Positions 26,802-36,208 are shown, counted from the first letter of the stretch. The stretch is 64,000 bases of DNA from an uncultured bacterium (GCA_945829425.1 CALZUQ010000004.1:1-64000), one strand, 5' to 3'. Notes: a model not told the origin generated them from the sequence alone. Numbers and translations are program-made.

Positions 26802-27650
26802 TTACCGCTTGCTGTCTGCAAGGGGTATGAAACATTCAGGCTTGCCAGCAGCATAAGGAGCAATCTCGTACGACTGGTACTTCATGCATACACCTTTCTC
26901 CGTAAGGTAAGGTGTCGTTTCTGGAAGTGGGAAGCTGTCGTCGTCAAACTGACTGTCGTCTATGAGAAGGCATCGTCTCAGCTCTTCATCACCACTGTTC
27001 TTGTCGAGGTCGAAATAAGTCTTCAGCCCCTCTTTTATCTTGCTTCTCAACAGTCTCTTGTCATATTTCCCCACAAGGTTCCATCCTTGACATTTTCCGT
27101 CATTCTTGCTGAACGTCATGCCATACTCTGCACTACTGCCATGCGCCCCACCGTAATACTCATACGAGGTAAGTATCAGCGTAATGTATTGTGCGTCTTC
27201 ATAACCTGCCTTCACCTCCGCCTCGTAGGTGTATATCACCTTACGTTCCACGTCAGGGTTGAACGAGAGTAGGTCGCGCAAATCTTTCGCAAGGCTGTCT
27301 GATATAATCTTGACACGTGCCTCTAAAGCCTTGCTGATGTCCTGCTCGGCGGCATTAAGATACAGCTCCTGTCCCAACCATGCACGCATGTTGACAGCGA
27401 GTGGCTTGTCCATTCCGTCGGTGTCCACCACCTTTATCTTTACCTCCACCTCACCGTTTTCAGTTACTGCGACAGTCTTCTTGCATTCCACCGACCGCAT
27501 CTTACCCTCTGTTGCCGGCGGCACGCTGTCGTCCGTTCCTGCTGACACAACTGTGGAGTCTGTATTTTCTACTACGCCCTCAGCACCTTTCTTTCCCGTA
27601 CACGAAAGGGAGAGCAACATCGCCATAACGAATACAATTCTGTTTCTCAT
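26802..27650 (-). CDS. DUF3298/RsiV-like lipoprotein
   Basis: 282 aa. Lipoprotein signal with lipobox SLSC (C17). The middle and C-terminal parts match the DUF4163/DUF3298 pair found in RsiV and PdaC-like proteins, including YEYYGGAHGSS and FDLDKNSGDEELRR. In RsiV this fold binds lysozyme; in PdaC-like proteins it accompanies a deacetylase. Here there is no anti-sigma helix and no deacetylase, so it is probably a periplasmic or outer-membrane binding protein, ligand unknown. Stand-alone gene, convergent with the pectinases. Confidence 0.8.
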   Translation of the reverse strand: MRNRIVFVMAMLLSLSCTGKKGAEGVVENTDSTVVSAGTDDSVPPATEGKMRSVECKKTVAVTENGEVEVKIKVVDTDGMDKPLAVNMRAWLGQELYLNAAEQDISKALEARVKIISDSLAKDLRDLLSFNPDVERKVIYTYEAEVKAGYEDAQYITLILTSYEYYGGAHGSSAEYGMTFSKNDGKCQGWNLVGKYDKRLLRSKIKEGLKTYFDLDKNSGDEELRRCLLIDDSQFDDDSFPLPETTPYLTEKGVCMKYQSYEIAPYAAGKPECFIPLADSKR

Positions 27651-28075
27651 GATATTTGTCCTGAAAAATGATTAATTACATACAGTCTGTACTCATCGTA
27701 CCAGACCATTTTTTCTTGATATGCAAAGTTCTTACAAACGAGAGCAATGCAAACCTGTTTGCTAATTGCCGAGTGCAGTTAGAACTTATGCAAAGTTATA
27801 GCAAAAAAACATATCCTGCAAGTTTTTGGAGGTTTATTATTCGCTCAATATAAAATCTTATGGTCAGAATAGAATAATCTTTTGATAAAATAGGCGGCGT
27901 CTCGGAAATAAAAATAAAAGATTTTCTTTCTTTTATTTTGTATTTCGCTCAACTTGCACTATCTTTGCAGTGGATTTTTATACAGATAATATTCGTATGG
28001 CGAGGACAGACAGTACTCACCATTAGATAAAGGTTGCGACACCCGCAACAAGACCTAACTAAAAGAGAGACATTT
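27651..28075. other. Divergent intergenic region
   Basis: 425 bp. It holds a full promoter for the plus-strand gene (27937-27967) and, on the minus strand, a TAACTTTG (27791-27798) that could serve the lipoprotein gene with a leader of about 140 nt. Otherwise AT-rich, without repeats. Confidence 0.5.
27937..27967 (+). promoter_or_regulatory. Promoter of the yitT-like gene
   Basis: TTTG (27937-27940), 19 nt, TATCTTTG (27960-27967). Full consensus match, 108 bp before the ATG. Confidence 0.8.
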
Positions 28076-29089
28076 ATGGAAAGCAAGGGAAAAAGACTAC
28101 GTGAATGGCTGAACGTATTGACGCAGCTGGAATGGTGGCTGTCTTGGACAGGAATACTCTTCGGAAGCATTGTGCTTGCCGCAGGCTTCGTCTATTTCAT
28201 CAACCCGTATAATATCGTGCCGGGCGGTGTCTACGGTGCGAGCATCGTGCTGCATAACATCTTCCCGTCAATACAGGTAGGTACTTTCGGCTATATGTTC
28301 GACATCCCTCTGCTATGCCTCTCCGCCTTTCTCCTCGGCTCAAAGATTGGGTCACGCACTCTTGTGGCGGCAATGATTACGCCCGCCATAATGAATATCA
28401 TGTCCTCCGCCTCCTACCCTACCCAGGAAGCTTTGGAAGCCCTCGACCCCTCCCAGCTTCTCGGAGGCTGCATGGACATGACCGACCACCTCATGCTGAC
28501 AAGCATCATAGGTGCCATACTCATAGGCATAGGCAGCGGAATAGTGGTGAAGAGCAAGGCTACGACAGGCGGCAGCGACATAATAGGCATGATACTCCAG
28601 AAATACTGCGGCATAAAGTTCTCAAACGCCATACTCCTCGTCGACGGCATCGTAGTGCTCTTCGGTCTCGTAGTGATAGGCTTCGGCATAGGTCAGACTG
28701 ACGGCAGTGTCACGACACAGTCGTGGCATCTCTCTTTCTACTCGCTGATAGCCATCATCATCAGCTCCCGCACCGTGGCATACGTCCTCAACGGTGCCAA
28801 CGACGACAAGCTCATCTTTGTCATCACGCCGAAGCCCATGGCAGAGCTGACACATTTCATACTCCATGACCTCGACCGCACCGCGACACGCATCAAGAGC
28901 AGCGGACTGTACACCAATGAGGAGAAGGAGATGCTCTTCCTCGTAGTGAGCAAGAAAGAGGTACAGGCAGTGAAGCAGAAAATCAAGCAGGTAAACCCCA
29001 CAGCCTTTGTCGTCATCACCGATGCATACGACACGTTCGGAGAGGGCTGGAAACCTCTGCCTTCGTCCAACGACATACAGCCGGAATGA
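28076..29089 (+). CDS. YitT-family membrane protein (DUF161/DUF2179)
   Basis: 337 aa from the ATG at 28076 (MESKGKRLRE); the track start at 28034 is a TTG. Five or so membrane helices (GSIVLAAGFVYFINPYNIVPGG at the start; GIGSGIVVKSKATTGGSDIIG is the family signature) are followed by a C-terminal DUF2179 domain (FVITPKPMAELTHFILHDLDRT). Such proteins are widespread and poorly understood; no transported substrate is established. Stand-alone gene with its own promoter. Confidence 0.88.
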   Translation: MESKGKRLREWLNVLTQLEWWLSWTGILFGSIVLAAGFVYFINPYNIVPGGVYGASIVLHNIFPSIQVGTFGYMFDIPLLCLSAFLLGSKIGSRTLVAAMITPAIMNIMSSASYPTQEALEALDPSQLLGGCMDMTDHLMLTSIIGAILIGIGSGIVVKSKATTGGSDIIGMILQKYCGIKFSNAILLVDGIVVLFGLVVIGFGIGQTDGSVTTQSWHLSFYSLIAIIISSRTVAYVLNGANDDKLIFVITPKPMAELTHFILHDLDRTATRIKSSGLYTNEEKEMLFLVVSKKEVQAVKQKIKQVNPTAFVVITDAYDTFGEGWKPLPSSNDIQPE

Positions 29090-29140
29090 CACTGTCAAGA
29101 GTAACATTTCTCCCTCCACCCGGCAACAGGTCGTTTTTGG

Positions 29141-29250
29141 AGGCATAAGTTATGACCGGGACGAGGCATAAGTTATGACCAGGGCGGAGCATAAGTTATG
29201 ACCGGGACGGGGCATAACTTATGATTCAGCCCGGTAATAAGCTATGCCCA
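29141..29250. repeat. Tandem 23-24-bp repeats with a CATAAGTTATG core
   Basis: Three direct copies of a unit like GGCATAAGTTATGACCGGGA at 29142, 29165 and 29189, then an inverted copy (GGCATAACTTATG) at 29211 and a degenerate end (AAGCTATGCC). The core is close to a perfect palindrome, like a transcription factor site. Confidence 0.85.
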
Positions 29251-29390
29251 CGTTTTGTGTAACGTTTTACGCATTCCCTTGACGCAGCACTCCCCATCGT
29301 CATAACACCCGTCGTCCTCACGTTCCTCACGAACGTCTGGTGCCGTTGCTCACAAACGAAGCTGTTGAGTGTCTCAAGGCCTTGGAGTGT

Positions 29391-29665
29391 TAACACCGTG
29401 CCGAGAGATGTTAACACGACTGGTTCATTCAACTAACCATACGGTTTAAGTATAAATCCATTCAACTTTTTTTAGGGTAGTACAGTTGCCTCAGACATAG
29501 AAATGTTAACTTGTTAACGTTAATTTGGCGTTAACTTTAAACTTTTTTCCTGTATTTTTACCTCGCGCGAACCTTATTATATTTAAAATTTTAAATATAT
29601 ATATATAATAATATAGTAACGGTAACAAAGTTTCATTTTTGGCGGAATTAACGTTAACACGTTAA
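29391..29665. repeat. Cluster of GTTAAC-containing motifs
   Basis: At least seven GTTAAC hexamers, several as GTTAACAC or ACGTTAAC (for example TTAACGTTAACACGTTAACA near 29648). Density is far above chance for a palindromic hexamer in 280 bp. Confidence 0.7.
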
Positions 29666-29767
29666 CACTTTTTGTTGTCTTGGCATTTTCAGAGCTTTCG
29701 GTGTCCTGCCCTTCCGTAACGTTACAGGCATGAATAAAGGCTGCCAACCTAAAAAAAGACTTTTTTC

Positions 29768-29799
29768 CTTGCATTAATAGAAAATATTTCGTAATTTTG
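29768..29799 (+). promoter_or_regulatory. leuB promoter
   Basis: CTTG (29768-29771), 20 nt, TAATTTTG (29792-29799), 50 bp before the start codon. Confidence 0.65.
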
Positions 29800-29848
29800 C
29801 AAGCAATTTGTAAGGAAACATATCAAAAACAAGAAAATATCACACATC

Positions 29849-30931
29849 ATGGATTTGAAAATTGCTGTTCTGGCTGGTGATGGCATCGGCCCGGAGATTA
29901 TGGAGCAGGGAGTAGCGGTACTGTCTGCCGTAGCTGAGAAATACGGACATAACGTGACATATCAAGAGGCACTGTGCGGAGCACACGCCATTGACGAGGT
30001 CGGCGACCCGTTCCCTGAGGAGACGTTCCGCATCTGCGAGGCTGCCGACGCTGTCCTCTTCGCTTCCGTCGGCGACCCGAAGTTCGACAACGACCCTACC
30101 GCCAAGGTACGTCCAGAGCAGGGTCTCCTCGCCATGCGCAAGAAGCTCGGTCTCTTTGCCAACATACGTCCTGTCACCACTTTCGACTGCCTCGTACATA
30201 AATCTCCGCTGAAAGACGAGATTGTGCGCGGCGCGGACTTCATCTGCATCCGCGAGCTTACCGGAGGAATGTACTTCGGCAAGAAGCAGGAGCCTGCCAT
30301 GAACAGCGAGAAAGGCACTGAGGACGCCCTCGACACAAACTACTACACACGCCCCGAGGTGGAGCGCATACTGCGCGTAGGATATCAGTACGCCCTTCAG
30401 CGCAAGAAACACCTCACCGTGGTAGACAAGGCCAATGTCCTTGCCTCAAGCCGTCTGTGGCGCAAGGTGGCACAGGAGATTATGACAGAATATCCTGAGG
30501 TAGAGACAGACTTCATGTATGTTGACAATGCCGCAATGCGCATGATCCAGGACCCGAAGTTCTTCGACGTCATGGTGACGGAGAACACCTTCGGCGACAT
30601 CCTCACCGACGAAGGCTCTTGCATCACCGGTTCCATGGGTCTTCTCCCTTCTGCCTCTACCGGCTCTTCGACACCAGTCTTCGAACCTATCCACGGCTCA
30701 TGGCCACAGGGCAAGGGTCTGAACATCGCCAACCCTCTGGCGCAGATCCTCTCCGTAGCAATGCTTTTCGAATACTTCAACCTCAAGGAGGAGGGTGCCC
30801 TCATCCGCGAAGCTGTCGACGCTTCCCTCGCCCAGAACGTACGCACACCGGAGATACAGGTGGAAGGCGGCGGAAAATACGGCACGAAGGAAGTCGGAGC
30901 ATGGATAACAGACTACATACGTAAAAAGTAA
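29849..30931 (+). CDS. leuB: 3-isopropylmalate dehydrogenase
   Basis: 360 aa, usual length. Motifs of the isocitrate/isopropylmalate dehydrogenase family: [14 protein letters not shown], the LANIRPVT substrate region, [12 protein letters not shown] with the catalytic Tyr, and [20 protein letters not shown] with metal-binding Asp residues. It oxidises 3-isopropylmalate with NAD+ in leucine synthesis. leuA, leuC and leuD are not adjacent here. It begins a run of same-strand genes (metA, U32, lipoprotein, DUF4923) that ends at the terminator near 35.8 kb. Confidence 0.95.
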   Translation: MDLKIAVLAGDGIGPEIMEQGVAVLSAVAEKYGHNVTYQEALCGAHAIDEVGDPFPEETFRICEAADAVLFASVGDPKFDNDPTAKVRPEQGLLAMRKKLGLFANIRPVTTFDCLVHKSPLKDEIVRGADFICIRELTGGMYFGKKQEPAMNSEKGTEDALDTNYYTRPEVERILRVGYQYALQRKKHLTVVDKANVLASSRLWRKVAQEIMTEYPEVETDFMYVDNAAMRMIQDPKFFDVMVTENTFGDILTDEGSCITGSMGLLPSASTGSSTPVFEPIHGSWPQGKGLNIANPLAQILSVAMLFEYFNLKEEGALIREAVDASLAQNVRTPEIQVEGGGKYGTKEVGAWITDYIRKK

Positions 30932-30942
30932 ACACAAACCCT

Positions 30943-30989
30943 CCTGCCGACACCGCACCGTCAGCAGGAGACCCACCAAAAGGTGGGTT
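30943..30989 (+). terminator. Two hairpins between leuB and metA
   Basis: CTCCTGC/GCAGGAG followed directly by ACCCACC-AAAA-GGTGGGT. The second uses the same sequence as the ends of the palindromic elements. No T-run follows. Confidence 0.45.
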
Positions 30990-31016
30990 CTACACATTCC
31001 TACCGAACGAAACATC

Positions 31017-31937
31017 ATGCCATTACGCCTTCCCGATAATCTGCCTGCCATAGAGATACTGCAGAAGGAGAATATCTTCGTCATGGACGAGCACAGAGCA
31101 CATGGTCAGGATATCCGCCCTCTGAAGATTGTCATTCTCAACCTCATGCCTCTGAAGATTACTACAGAGACCGACCTGCTGCGCCTCCTCTCCAACACCC
31201 CGCTGCAGATGGACATAACGTTCATGAAGCTGAAGTCGCATACGCCGAAGAACACACCTATAGAACACATGATGATGTTCTACAAGGACTTCGACAGCTT
31301 GCGCGGCGAACGCTTTGACGGCATGATCATCACCGGAGCGCCCGTAGAGCAGATGGACTTTGAGGACGTGGCGTACTGGCCTGAGGTCAGCGCAATCTTC
31401 GAATGGGCGAAGACACACGTCACCAGTACGATGTATATCTGCTGGGCAGCCCAGGCAGGCATGTACTATCACTATGGCGTGCCGAAGCACGACCTTCAGA
31501 GGAAGATGTTCGGCATATTCAAACACCACTGCACCACCTCGCTCCACCTGCCTATCTTCCGTGGCTTCGACGACATGTTCCGCATGCCCCACAGCCGGCA
31601 TACGGAGGTAAGACGCGAAGACATAGAGCAACACCCCGAGCTGACAATAATAGCCGAGAGCAACGAGAGCGGCGTGGGCATAGTAATGGCGAGAGAAGGA
31701 AGGGAGTTTTTCATTACCGGACACATGGAATACAATCCAGACACTCTCGACAATGAATACAAGAGGGACATGGGCAAACGCGACGATGTCGACATGCCAC
31801 AGAACTACTACCACCACGACAACATAGCCCAAGGGCCGTTCGTGCGCTGGAGGGCTCATGCCAACCTCCTCTTCCAGAACTGGATAAACTATTACGTCTA
31901 CCAGGCTACGCCATACGATATCAACCAGATCAAATAA
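31017..31937 (+). CDS. metA: Homoserine O-acyltransferase MetA, predicted acetyl-CoA specific
   Basis: 306 aa, the normal length. Catalytic Cys142 (YICWAAQAG) and the His/Glu pair in FFITGHMEY (H236, E238) are present. The acyl-specificity position is Glu111 ([13 protein letters not shown]); in this family Glu111 goes with acetyl-CoA and Gly111 with succinyl-CoA, so the enzyme is probably a homoserine O-acetyltransferase despite its usual name. First committed step of methionine synthesis. It is 85 bp after leuB, with hairpins between, and 29 bp before the U32 gene. Confidence 0.94.
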   Translation: MPLRLPDNLPAIEILQKENIFVMDEHRAHGQDIRPLKIVILNLMPLKITTETDLLRLLSNTPLQMDITFMKLKSHTPKNTPIEHMMMFYKDFDSLRGERFDGMIITGAPVEQMDFEDVAYWPEVSAIFEWAKTHVTSTMYICWAAQAGMYYHYGVPKHDLQRKMFGIFKHHCTTSLHLPIFRGFDDMFRMPHSRHTEVRREDIEQHPELTIIAESNESGVGIVMAREGREFFITGHMEYNPDTLDNEYKRDMGKRDDVDMPQNYYHHDNIAQGPFVRWRAHANLLFQNWINYYVYQATPYDINQIK

Positions 31938-31966
31938 CCCCTCCCCACCACACACACAACCTACCT

Positions 31967-33874
31967 ATGCGAGAGATAGAACTCCTGGCACCGGCAAAGA
32001 ACCTACAGTGCGGCATCGCGGCGATAGACCACGGTGCCGACGCTGTTTACATAGGTGCCGACAGCTTCGGGGCGCGTCATGCTGCCGGCAACAGCGTAGA
32101 AGACATTGCCCTGCTATGCCGTCACGCCCATACCTTCGGCGCAAAGGTCTACGCTACGGTAAACACCGTGGTCTACGACGACGAGACAGACCGTGCCGTG
32201 GCTCTGCTGCGCCGTCTGCACTCCGCCGGTGTCGACGCTGTGCTGCTGCAGGACATGGGGCTCCTCGCCCTTGTGCGTCGCGACGCCCCCGACCTTGCCG
32301 GGAGCATAGTATGGCACGCATCGACACAGACAGACAACCGCACGGCGGAGAAGGTGGCATGGCTGCAGGCGCAGGGGTTTCGCCGTGCCGTCCTGGCACG
32401 TGAGCTGACACTCGACGAAATAAACGCCATACACCGTGACGTGCCGGACATGGAGCTTGAGGTATTCATACACGGAGCCTTGTGCGTAAGCTATTCCGGA
32501 CAGTGTTACGCCTCACAGCGCTGTTTCCAACGCTCCGCCAACCGTGGCGAATGCGCCCAGATGTGCCGCATGAGATATTCTCTCATCGACGCTGAGGGAC
32601 ACTCCGTAGCCGACGACGCTTATTTCCTCTCGCTGAAAGACCAGTGCCAGTACGACAATCTGGAGGACATCATCGATGCCGGGGCGTGCTCGCTGAAGAT
32701 TGAGGGCAGGCTGAAGGACGTGGCTTATGTCAAGAACGTCGTGGCGGCATACAGCATGAAGCTCAACGACATCATAGCACGCCGCAACGCGCAAGGTGCA
32801 AGGCTCCTGGCACGCGCCTCATGGGGCACGGCGGAGTATTCCTTCACACCCGACCTCCGACGTAGCTTCAACCGTGGATATACCGACTATTTCCTCCACG
32901 GCAGACATCGTGACATGGCATCCCTGCTCACCCCGAAAGCCATCGGTGAATATGTGGGAAAGGTGAAAGAGATACGCCGTGGCAGACAGACATCCTTCAA
33001 CGTTGCTGGCACGGCAGCCTTTGTCAACGGCGACGGCCTGTGCTTCATAGACAGCCGAGGCGAGCTGCGCGGTTTCCGCGTAAACCGTGCTGAGGGCAAC
33101 AGGCTCTTTCCCCTCGCCATGCCCGAAGGCCTCACTCCCGGCACACCGTTATACCGCAGTCAGGACAAAGCCTTCGACGACCTTCTCTCCTCCAGGACGG
33201 CTCAAAGGACAATACCTTTGGACATACGCATAGAGGACCGTGGCGACAGCGTGGCCATGACCCTGACAGGCTGTGAACGCCACGGCACACTGCCACCGCT
33301 GCACGGCGAGGCGACAATGTCTCTCGGAGAACGTCAGCAGGCACAGAAGCCACAGCGTGAGAATATCGTGCGTCAGGCATCACGCCTTGGTGCCACGGCA
33401 TATTCCGTGGGGAGCATCAGCGTGGACGCTTCGCTCGACAATGTCTTCATACCTGCCAGCATGCTCAGCGAACTGCGTCGGAAAGCCATAGAAAGCATTG
33501 CCCTTGACCGGACATCAGAGCAGGAAAGAGGACAGCAGGACAGGAAAGGAAGACAGGTGTCAACCCACGATATTCCGGAAGACAGATACCACATGCGTTT
33601 TCCGTATCTTCACAACGCCACGAACCATGCCGCCAAAGCGTTTTACAACGCCAACGGCATATCTGCCGAGGGCTTTGAGACCATGAGGGCTGAGAAGGGA
33701 GGGAAATACCTCCTCATGCAATGCCGCTACTGCATACGCCACGCCCTCGGACATTGCAAGAAGACAGAAGGCAAGGCAGAATGGCGCGAACCGTTATCGC
33801 TGAGGTTGGCTGACGGCAGGACCTTCACACTTGAGTTCGACTGCAAGAACTGTCAGATGAACGTCTTGGGATGA
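31967..33874 (+). CDS. U32-family protein, RlhA-like (rRNA hydroxylation)
   Basis: 635 aa. The N-terminal U32 barrel (IELLAPAKNLQCGIAAIDHGADAVYIG-like opening; FIHGALCVSYSGQC) carries four cysteines (about C178-C200: GQCYASQRCFQRSANRGECAQMC region) suited to an iron-sulfur cluster. The length and the C-terminal extension (DUF3656-like) fit RlhA, which hydroxylates a 23S rRNA cytidine, rather than the shorter TrhP (tRNA U34). The far C-terminus has more cysteine pairs (CRYCIRH, CKNCQM). Probably not a protease despite the family name. Assignment between RlhA and TrhP rests on length and the extra domain. Confidence 0.8.
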   Translation: MREIELLAPAKNLQCGIAAIDHGADAVYIGADSFGARHAAGNSVEDIALLCRHAHTFGAKVYATVNTVVYDDETDRAVALLRRLHSAGVDAVLLQDMGLLALVRRDAPDLAGSIVWHASTQTDNRTAEKVAWLQAQGFRRAVLARELTLDEINAIHRDVPDMELEVFIHGALCVSYSGQCYASQRCFQRSANRGECAQMCRMRYSLIDAEGHSVADDAYFLSLKDQCQYDNLEDIIDAGACSLKIEGRLKDVAYVKNVVAAYSMKLNDIIARRNAQGARLLARASWGTAEYSFTPDLRRSFNRGYTDYFLHGRHRDMASLLTPKAIGEYVGKVKEIRRGRQTSFNVAGTAAFVNGDGLCFIDSRGELRGFRVNRAEGNRLFPLAMPEGLTPGTPLYRSQDKAFDDLLSSRTAQRTIPLDIRIEDRGDSVAMTLTGCERHGTLPPLHGEATMSLGERQQAQKPQRENIVRQASRLGATAYSVGSISVDASLDNVFIPASMLSELRRKAIESIALDRTSEQERGQQDRKGRQVSTHDIPEDRYHMRFPYLHNATNHAAKAFYNANGISAEGFETMRAEKGGKYLLMQCRYCIRHALGHCKKTEGKAEWREPLSLRLADGRTFTLEFDCKNCQMNVLG

Positions 33875-33876
33875 TG

Positions 33877-33950
33877 ACCTTGACCTTAACCTTGACCTTA
33901 ACCTTAACCTTAACCTTGACCTTAACCTTAACCTTGACCTTAACCTTGAC
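33877..33950. repeat. Hexamer tandem tract (TTAACC/TTGACC)
   Basis: About 12 units alternating between TAACCT and TGACCT directly after the U32 stop codon. The complement of this motif occurs before the antiporter gene at 19.8 kb. Confidence 0.92.
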
Positions 33951-33981
33951 AAGATAAATAAATCAGGAGAACAGCGTGACA

Positions 33982-35028
33982 ATGTCTATCGGAAGGATTA
34001 TAATATTTGTTTTCCTGCTCGTCTCGTGTTACAGCGAGAAGAGCAAGGACCATGACGCCCTCGTCATTCCGGGGGCTGATGTCGTCACGCCCTCTGTCGA
34101 CTCCCTCACTCAGCAACATATCGCCGACTCCATATCGTTCAGTTCGCAGCATCACTATACCAAGAACTATAACTTCATAGTAAAGGCAGACTCCATGACG
34201 CTGCTGAAACAACAGCCGGAAGAGGTGACAAGCCAGAGGGAGTTTCCAATAGACATGACGGAGACTGTCTACGACAGTATTACGCTACGCCGTGGAGAGG
34301 TCATCGTAGTAGCCGAGATACGCATCATTCCCGCCGATACGGTAGACACGGTATGGGTACAGGTGGCACGCGACCAGGAGACCTTCGGCTGGATACATGA
34401 GTCGGCAATGCTGAAAGGCGTGGTGCCGCGCGATCCTATCTCACAGTTCATCTCGTTCTTCTCGGACAGGCACATTCTCTGGACACTCATTGCCGTGGCG
34501 GCAATCTTAGTGACATACACGTTGCGGCTCATCAGGAAGAAGAAGGCCAAGATCATACACCTCAACGACATACCGTCGTTCTACCCTACCCTGCTCGTTC
34601 TCACTCTGGCTCTCGCGGCTACGGTTTACTCCTCCATACAACTCTTCGAACCTGAGATGTGGCGGCATTTCTATTATCACCCTACGCTTAACCCTCTCAG
34701 CGTACCTCCAATGCTGGGTGTCTTCCTCGCCTTGGTATGGCTGCTGCCAATCCTCGGCATGGCGACAGTGGAGGACGTCTTCCACCATATGCCGTTCGAA
34801 GAGGCTGTCCTCTACCTTGCCGGACTTGCCGCAGTATGTATGGTGGTCTACATGGTGTTCAGCGTCTCGACACTCTATTTCATAGGCTACGCCCTCTTCG
34901 TGGCATACGCCTATTTCTCCGTCTCTGTCTTCTACCGCCACAGACGACTGGTGTTCTACTGCGGAAAATGCGGAAAAGCGCTGACGCAGAAAGGACGGTG
35001 CCCACACTGCGGAGCGATAAACGTGTGA
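33982..35028 (+). CDS. Lipoprotein with four membrane helices and a C-terminal zinc ribbon
   Basis: 348 aa from the ATG at 33982 (the track uses a GTG six bases earlier). The signal has a lipobox LVSC (C18). An SH3-like periplasmic segment (residues 75-150; VWVQVARDQETFGWIHESAM) is followed by about five membrane helices and a C-terminal CGKCGKALTQKGRCPHCG zinc ribbon. A lipobox together with a cytoplasmic-looking zinc ribbon is odd; the N-terminus may instead be an uncleaved anchor. No function is known. It is preceded by a hexamer repeat and followed by a DUF4923 gene. Confidence 0.72.
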   Translation: MSIGRIIIFVFLLVSCYSEKSKDHDALVIPGADVVTPSVDSLTQQHIADSISFSSQHHYTKNYNFIVKADSMTLLKQQPEEVTSQREFPIDMTETVYDSITLRRGEVIVVAEIRIIPADTVDTVWVQVARDQETFGWIHESAMLKGVVPRDPISQFISFFSDRHILWTLIAVAAILVTYTLRLIRKKKAKIIHLNDIPSFYPTLLVLTLALAATVYSSIQLFEPEMWRHFYYHPTLNPLSVPPMLGVFLALVWLLPILGMATVEDVFHHMPFEEAVLYLAGLAAVCMVVYMVFSVSTLYFIGYALFVAYAYFSVSVFYRHRRLVFYCGKCGKALTQKGRCPHCGAINV

Positions 35029-35109
35029 GGACAGCTTGGCGGAGAAAGTACAAGCAACAGACACCCGTCTGTTACAGAAAGAATATAAATCTTTAAACAC
35101 ATCCAAACA

Positions 35110-35730
35110 ATGAAGAAAACAATTATCAGACTTGCTGCAGTGGCAGTACTACTCTTCGGCAGCAACAGCATTCAGGCACAGTCGTTACTCGGCTCATTGA
35201 AGAACGTGTTAAGCGGTACGGAAGACGTGGCCTCCGGGCTCGCCTCTATCTTCTCGTCAAGCAAGCAGGCTACGGCAGACAACATCGTAGGGACATGGGC
35301 GTATGAGTCGCCGGCAATAGTCTTCCAGTCTGACGACCTTCTCTCAAAGGCAGGCACAGCGATAGCCTCCAAGAAGTTAGAGACGAAGCTTCAGGAGACG
35401 CTGACGAAATACGGCATCGCTCCGGGCAATTTCACCATAACATTCAAGTCCGACGGCACATTCAGCGAGACGATAAAAGGCAAGACATACAGCGGAAAAT
35501 GGACTGTCAAGGACAGCAAGCTGGTGCTGACATACGCTCTGAAGACAATGACGATAACGACGCAGAAAGACGGCAACAACCTTCTCTTCGTCACCGACGC
35601 CACAAAGCTCCTCACACTCCTGCAGACCCTCGGAGCCAAGACAGCCACGTCGTCAAGCCTCTCTACCATCACCTCCCTGGCAAAGAACATCAAAGGCATG
35701 CAGGTGGGCATCACGCTGGTAAAGAAATAA
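35110..35730 (+). CDS. DUF4923-type exported lipocalin-like protein
   Basis: 206 aa with signal peptide (cleavage after NSIQA). After a Ser/Ala-rich linker, the segment NIVGTWAYESPAIVFQSDDL starts a lipocalin-like barrel: strands ITFKSDGTFSE, YSGKWTVKDSKLVLTY and MTITTQKDG. These features match the DUF4923 family, common in Prevotella and Bacteroides, with no known ligand. It ends the run of genes from leuB; a very long hairpin terminator follows. Confidence 0.78.
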   Translation: MKKTIIRLAAVAVLLFGSNSIQAQSLLGSLKNVLSGTEDVASGLASIFSSSKQATADNIVGTWAYESPAIVFQSDDLLSKAGTAIASKKLETKLQETLTKYGIAPGNFTITFKSDGTFSETIKGKTYSGKWTVKDSKLVLTYALKTMTITTQKDGNNLLFVTDATKLLTLLQTLGAKTATSSSLSTITSLAKNIKGMQVGITLVKK

Positions 35731-35765
35731 TCCCACCTTACGCTTTAGAACCTCTACAGGTGGCA

Positions 35766-35840
35766 ATACCCCCTGCCATCATTCAGCCGTACAGTTCAAG
35801 AGGCTTGAACAGTACGGCTGAATGATGGCAGGGGGTTTCT
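35766..35840 (+). terminator. Very long hairpin terminator
   Basis: 33-bp stem with one mismatch (from ACCCCCTGCCATCATTCAGC at 35768) and a 3-nt loop, then TTTCTT. Much longer than a normal intrinsic terminator. Confidence 0.85.
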
Positions 35841-35972
35841 TAAAATTCCCACCTTAAGGCTCACGCTCCAATCATCCAAACATTGTTACTCGCCACAATG
35901 TCATTAAAAGGGCATGATTTCTTAAGCGTTCGAATATCTTTTGTATTAAAATGTAATTTTTTTAATAATTTT

Positions 35973-36003
35973 CTTTGGAAAATAAAAACTTTATAGTACC
36001 TTT
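35973..36003 (+). promoter_or_regulatory. Promoter upstream of element B
   Basis: TTTG (35973-35976), 19 nt, TACCTTTG (35996-36003). Full consensus, 387 bp before the start codon at 36390, with element B between them. Confidence 0.75.
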
Positions 36004-36013
36004 GCAACTGTTT

Positions 36014-36208
36014 TAAGGTTGGTTCTATTAATTCGCTTTGTCAGAATTCCGATTTATCTCTGAGAGCAGAGTGTCAGTTTATGAGGGAGCGATGCGGGCA
36101 TCGTGACCGAGGAAACTGGCAGTATGCGCCAGAGAGAAACGGAAAGATGACAAACGTCAATACATGATTACTTACATTTTGACGGTGGGAATTAATAGAA
36201 CCAACCTT
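36014..36208. mobile_element. MITE-like palindromic element B
   Basis: 195 bp, same length as copy C. Ends AAGGTTGGTTCTATTAATTC and its complement are perfect partners, both with the variant GGTTGG instead of GGTGGG, so a compensated change. The outer motifs CGCTTTGTCAGA and GACGGTGGGAATTAATAG are shared with C; the interior differs. No ORF. Confidence 0.85.

Larger units (their letters stand above)
29090..29848. other. Long non-coding region with two repeat clusters upstream of leuB
   Basis: 759 bp, no credible gene. It contains the CATAAGTTATG repeats (29141-29250), several GTTAAC-containing motifs between about 29390 and 29665, and the leuB promoter. A small RNA or unusual regulatory region is possible. 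Confidence 0.5.

Noticed and set aside
29141-29250. CRISPR array
   Set aside because: Four degenerate units with one inverted, no unique spacers of constant length and no cas genes.
33794-33982. Arg/Leu-rich ORF on the minus strand
   Set aside because: It arises from the hexamer tract and from antisense of the U32 gene; simple-repeat translation.
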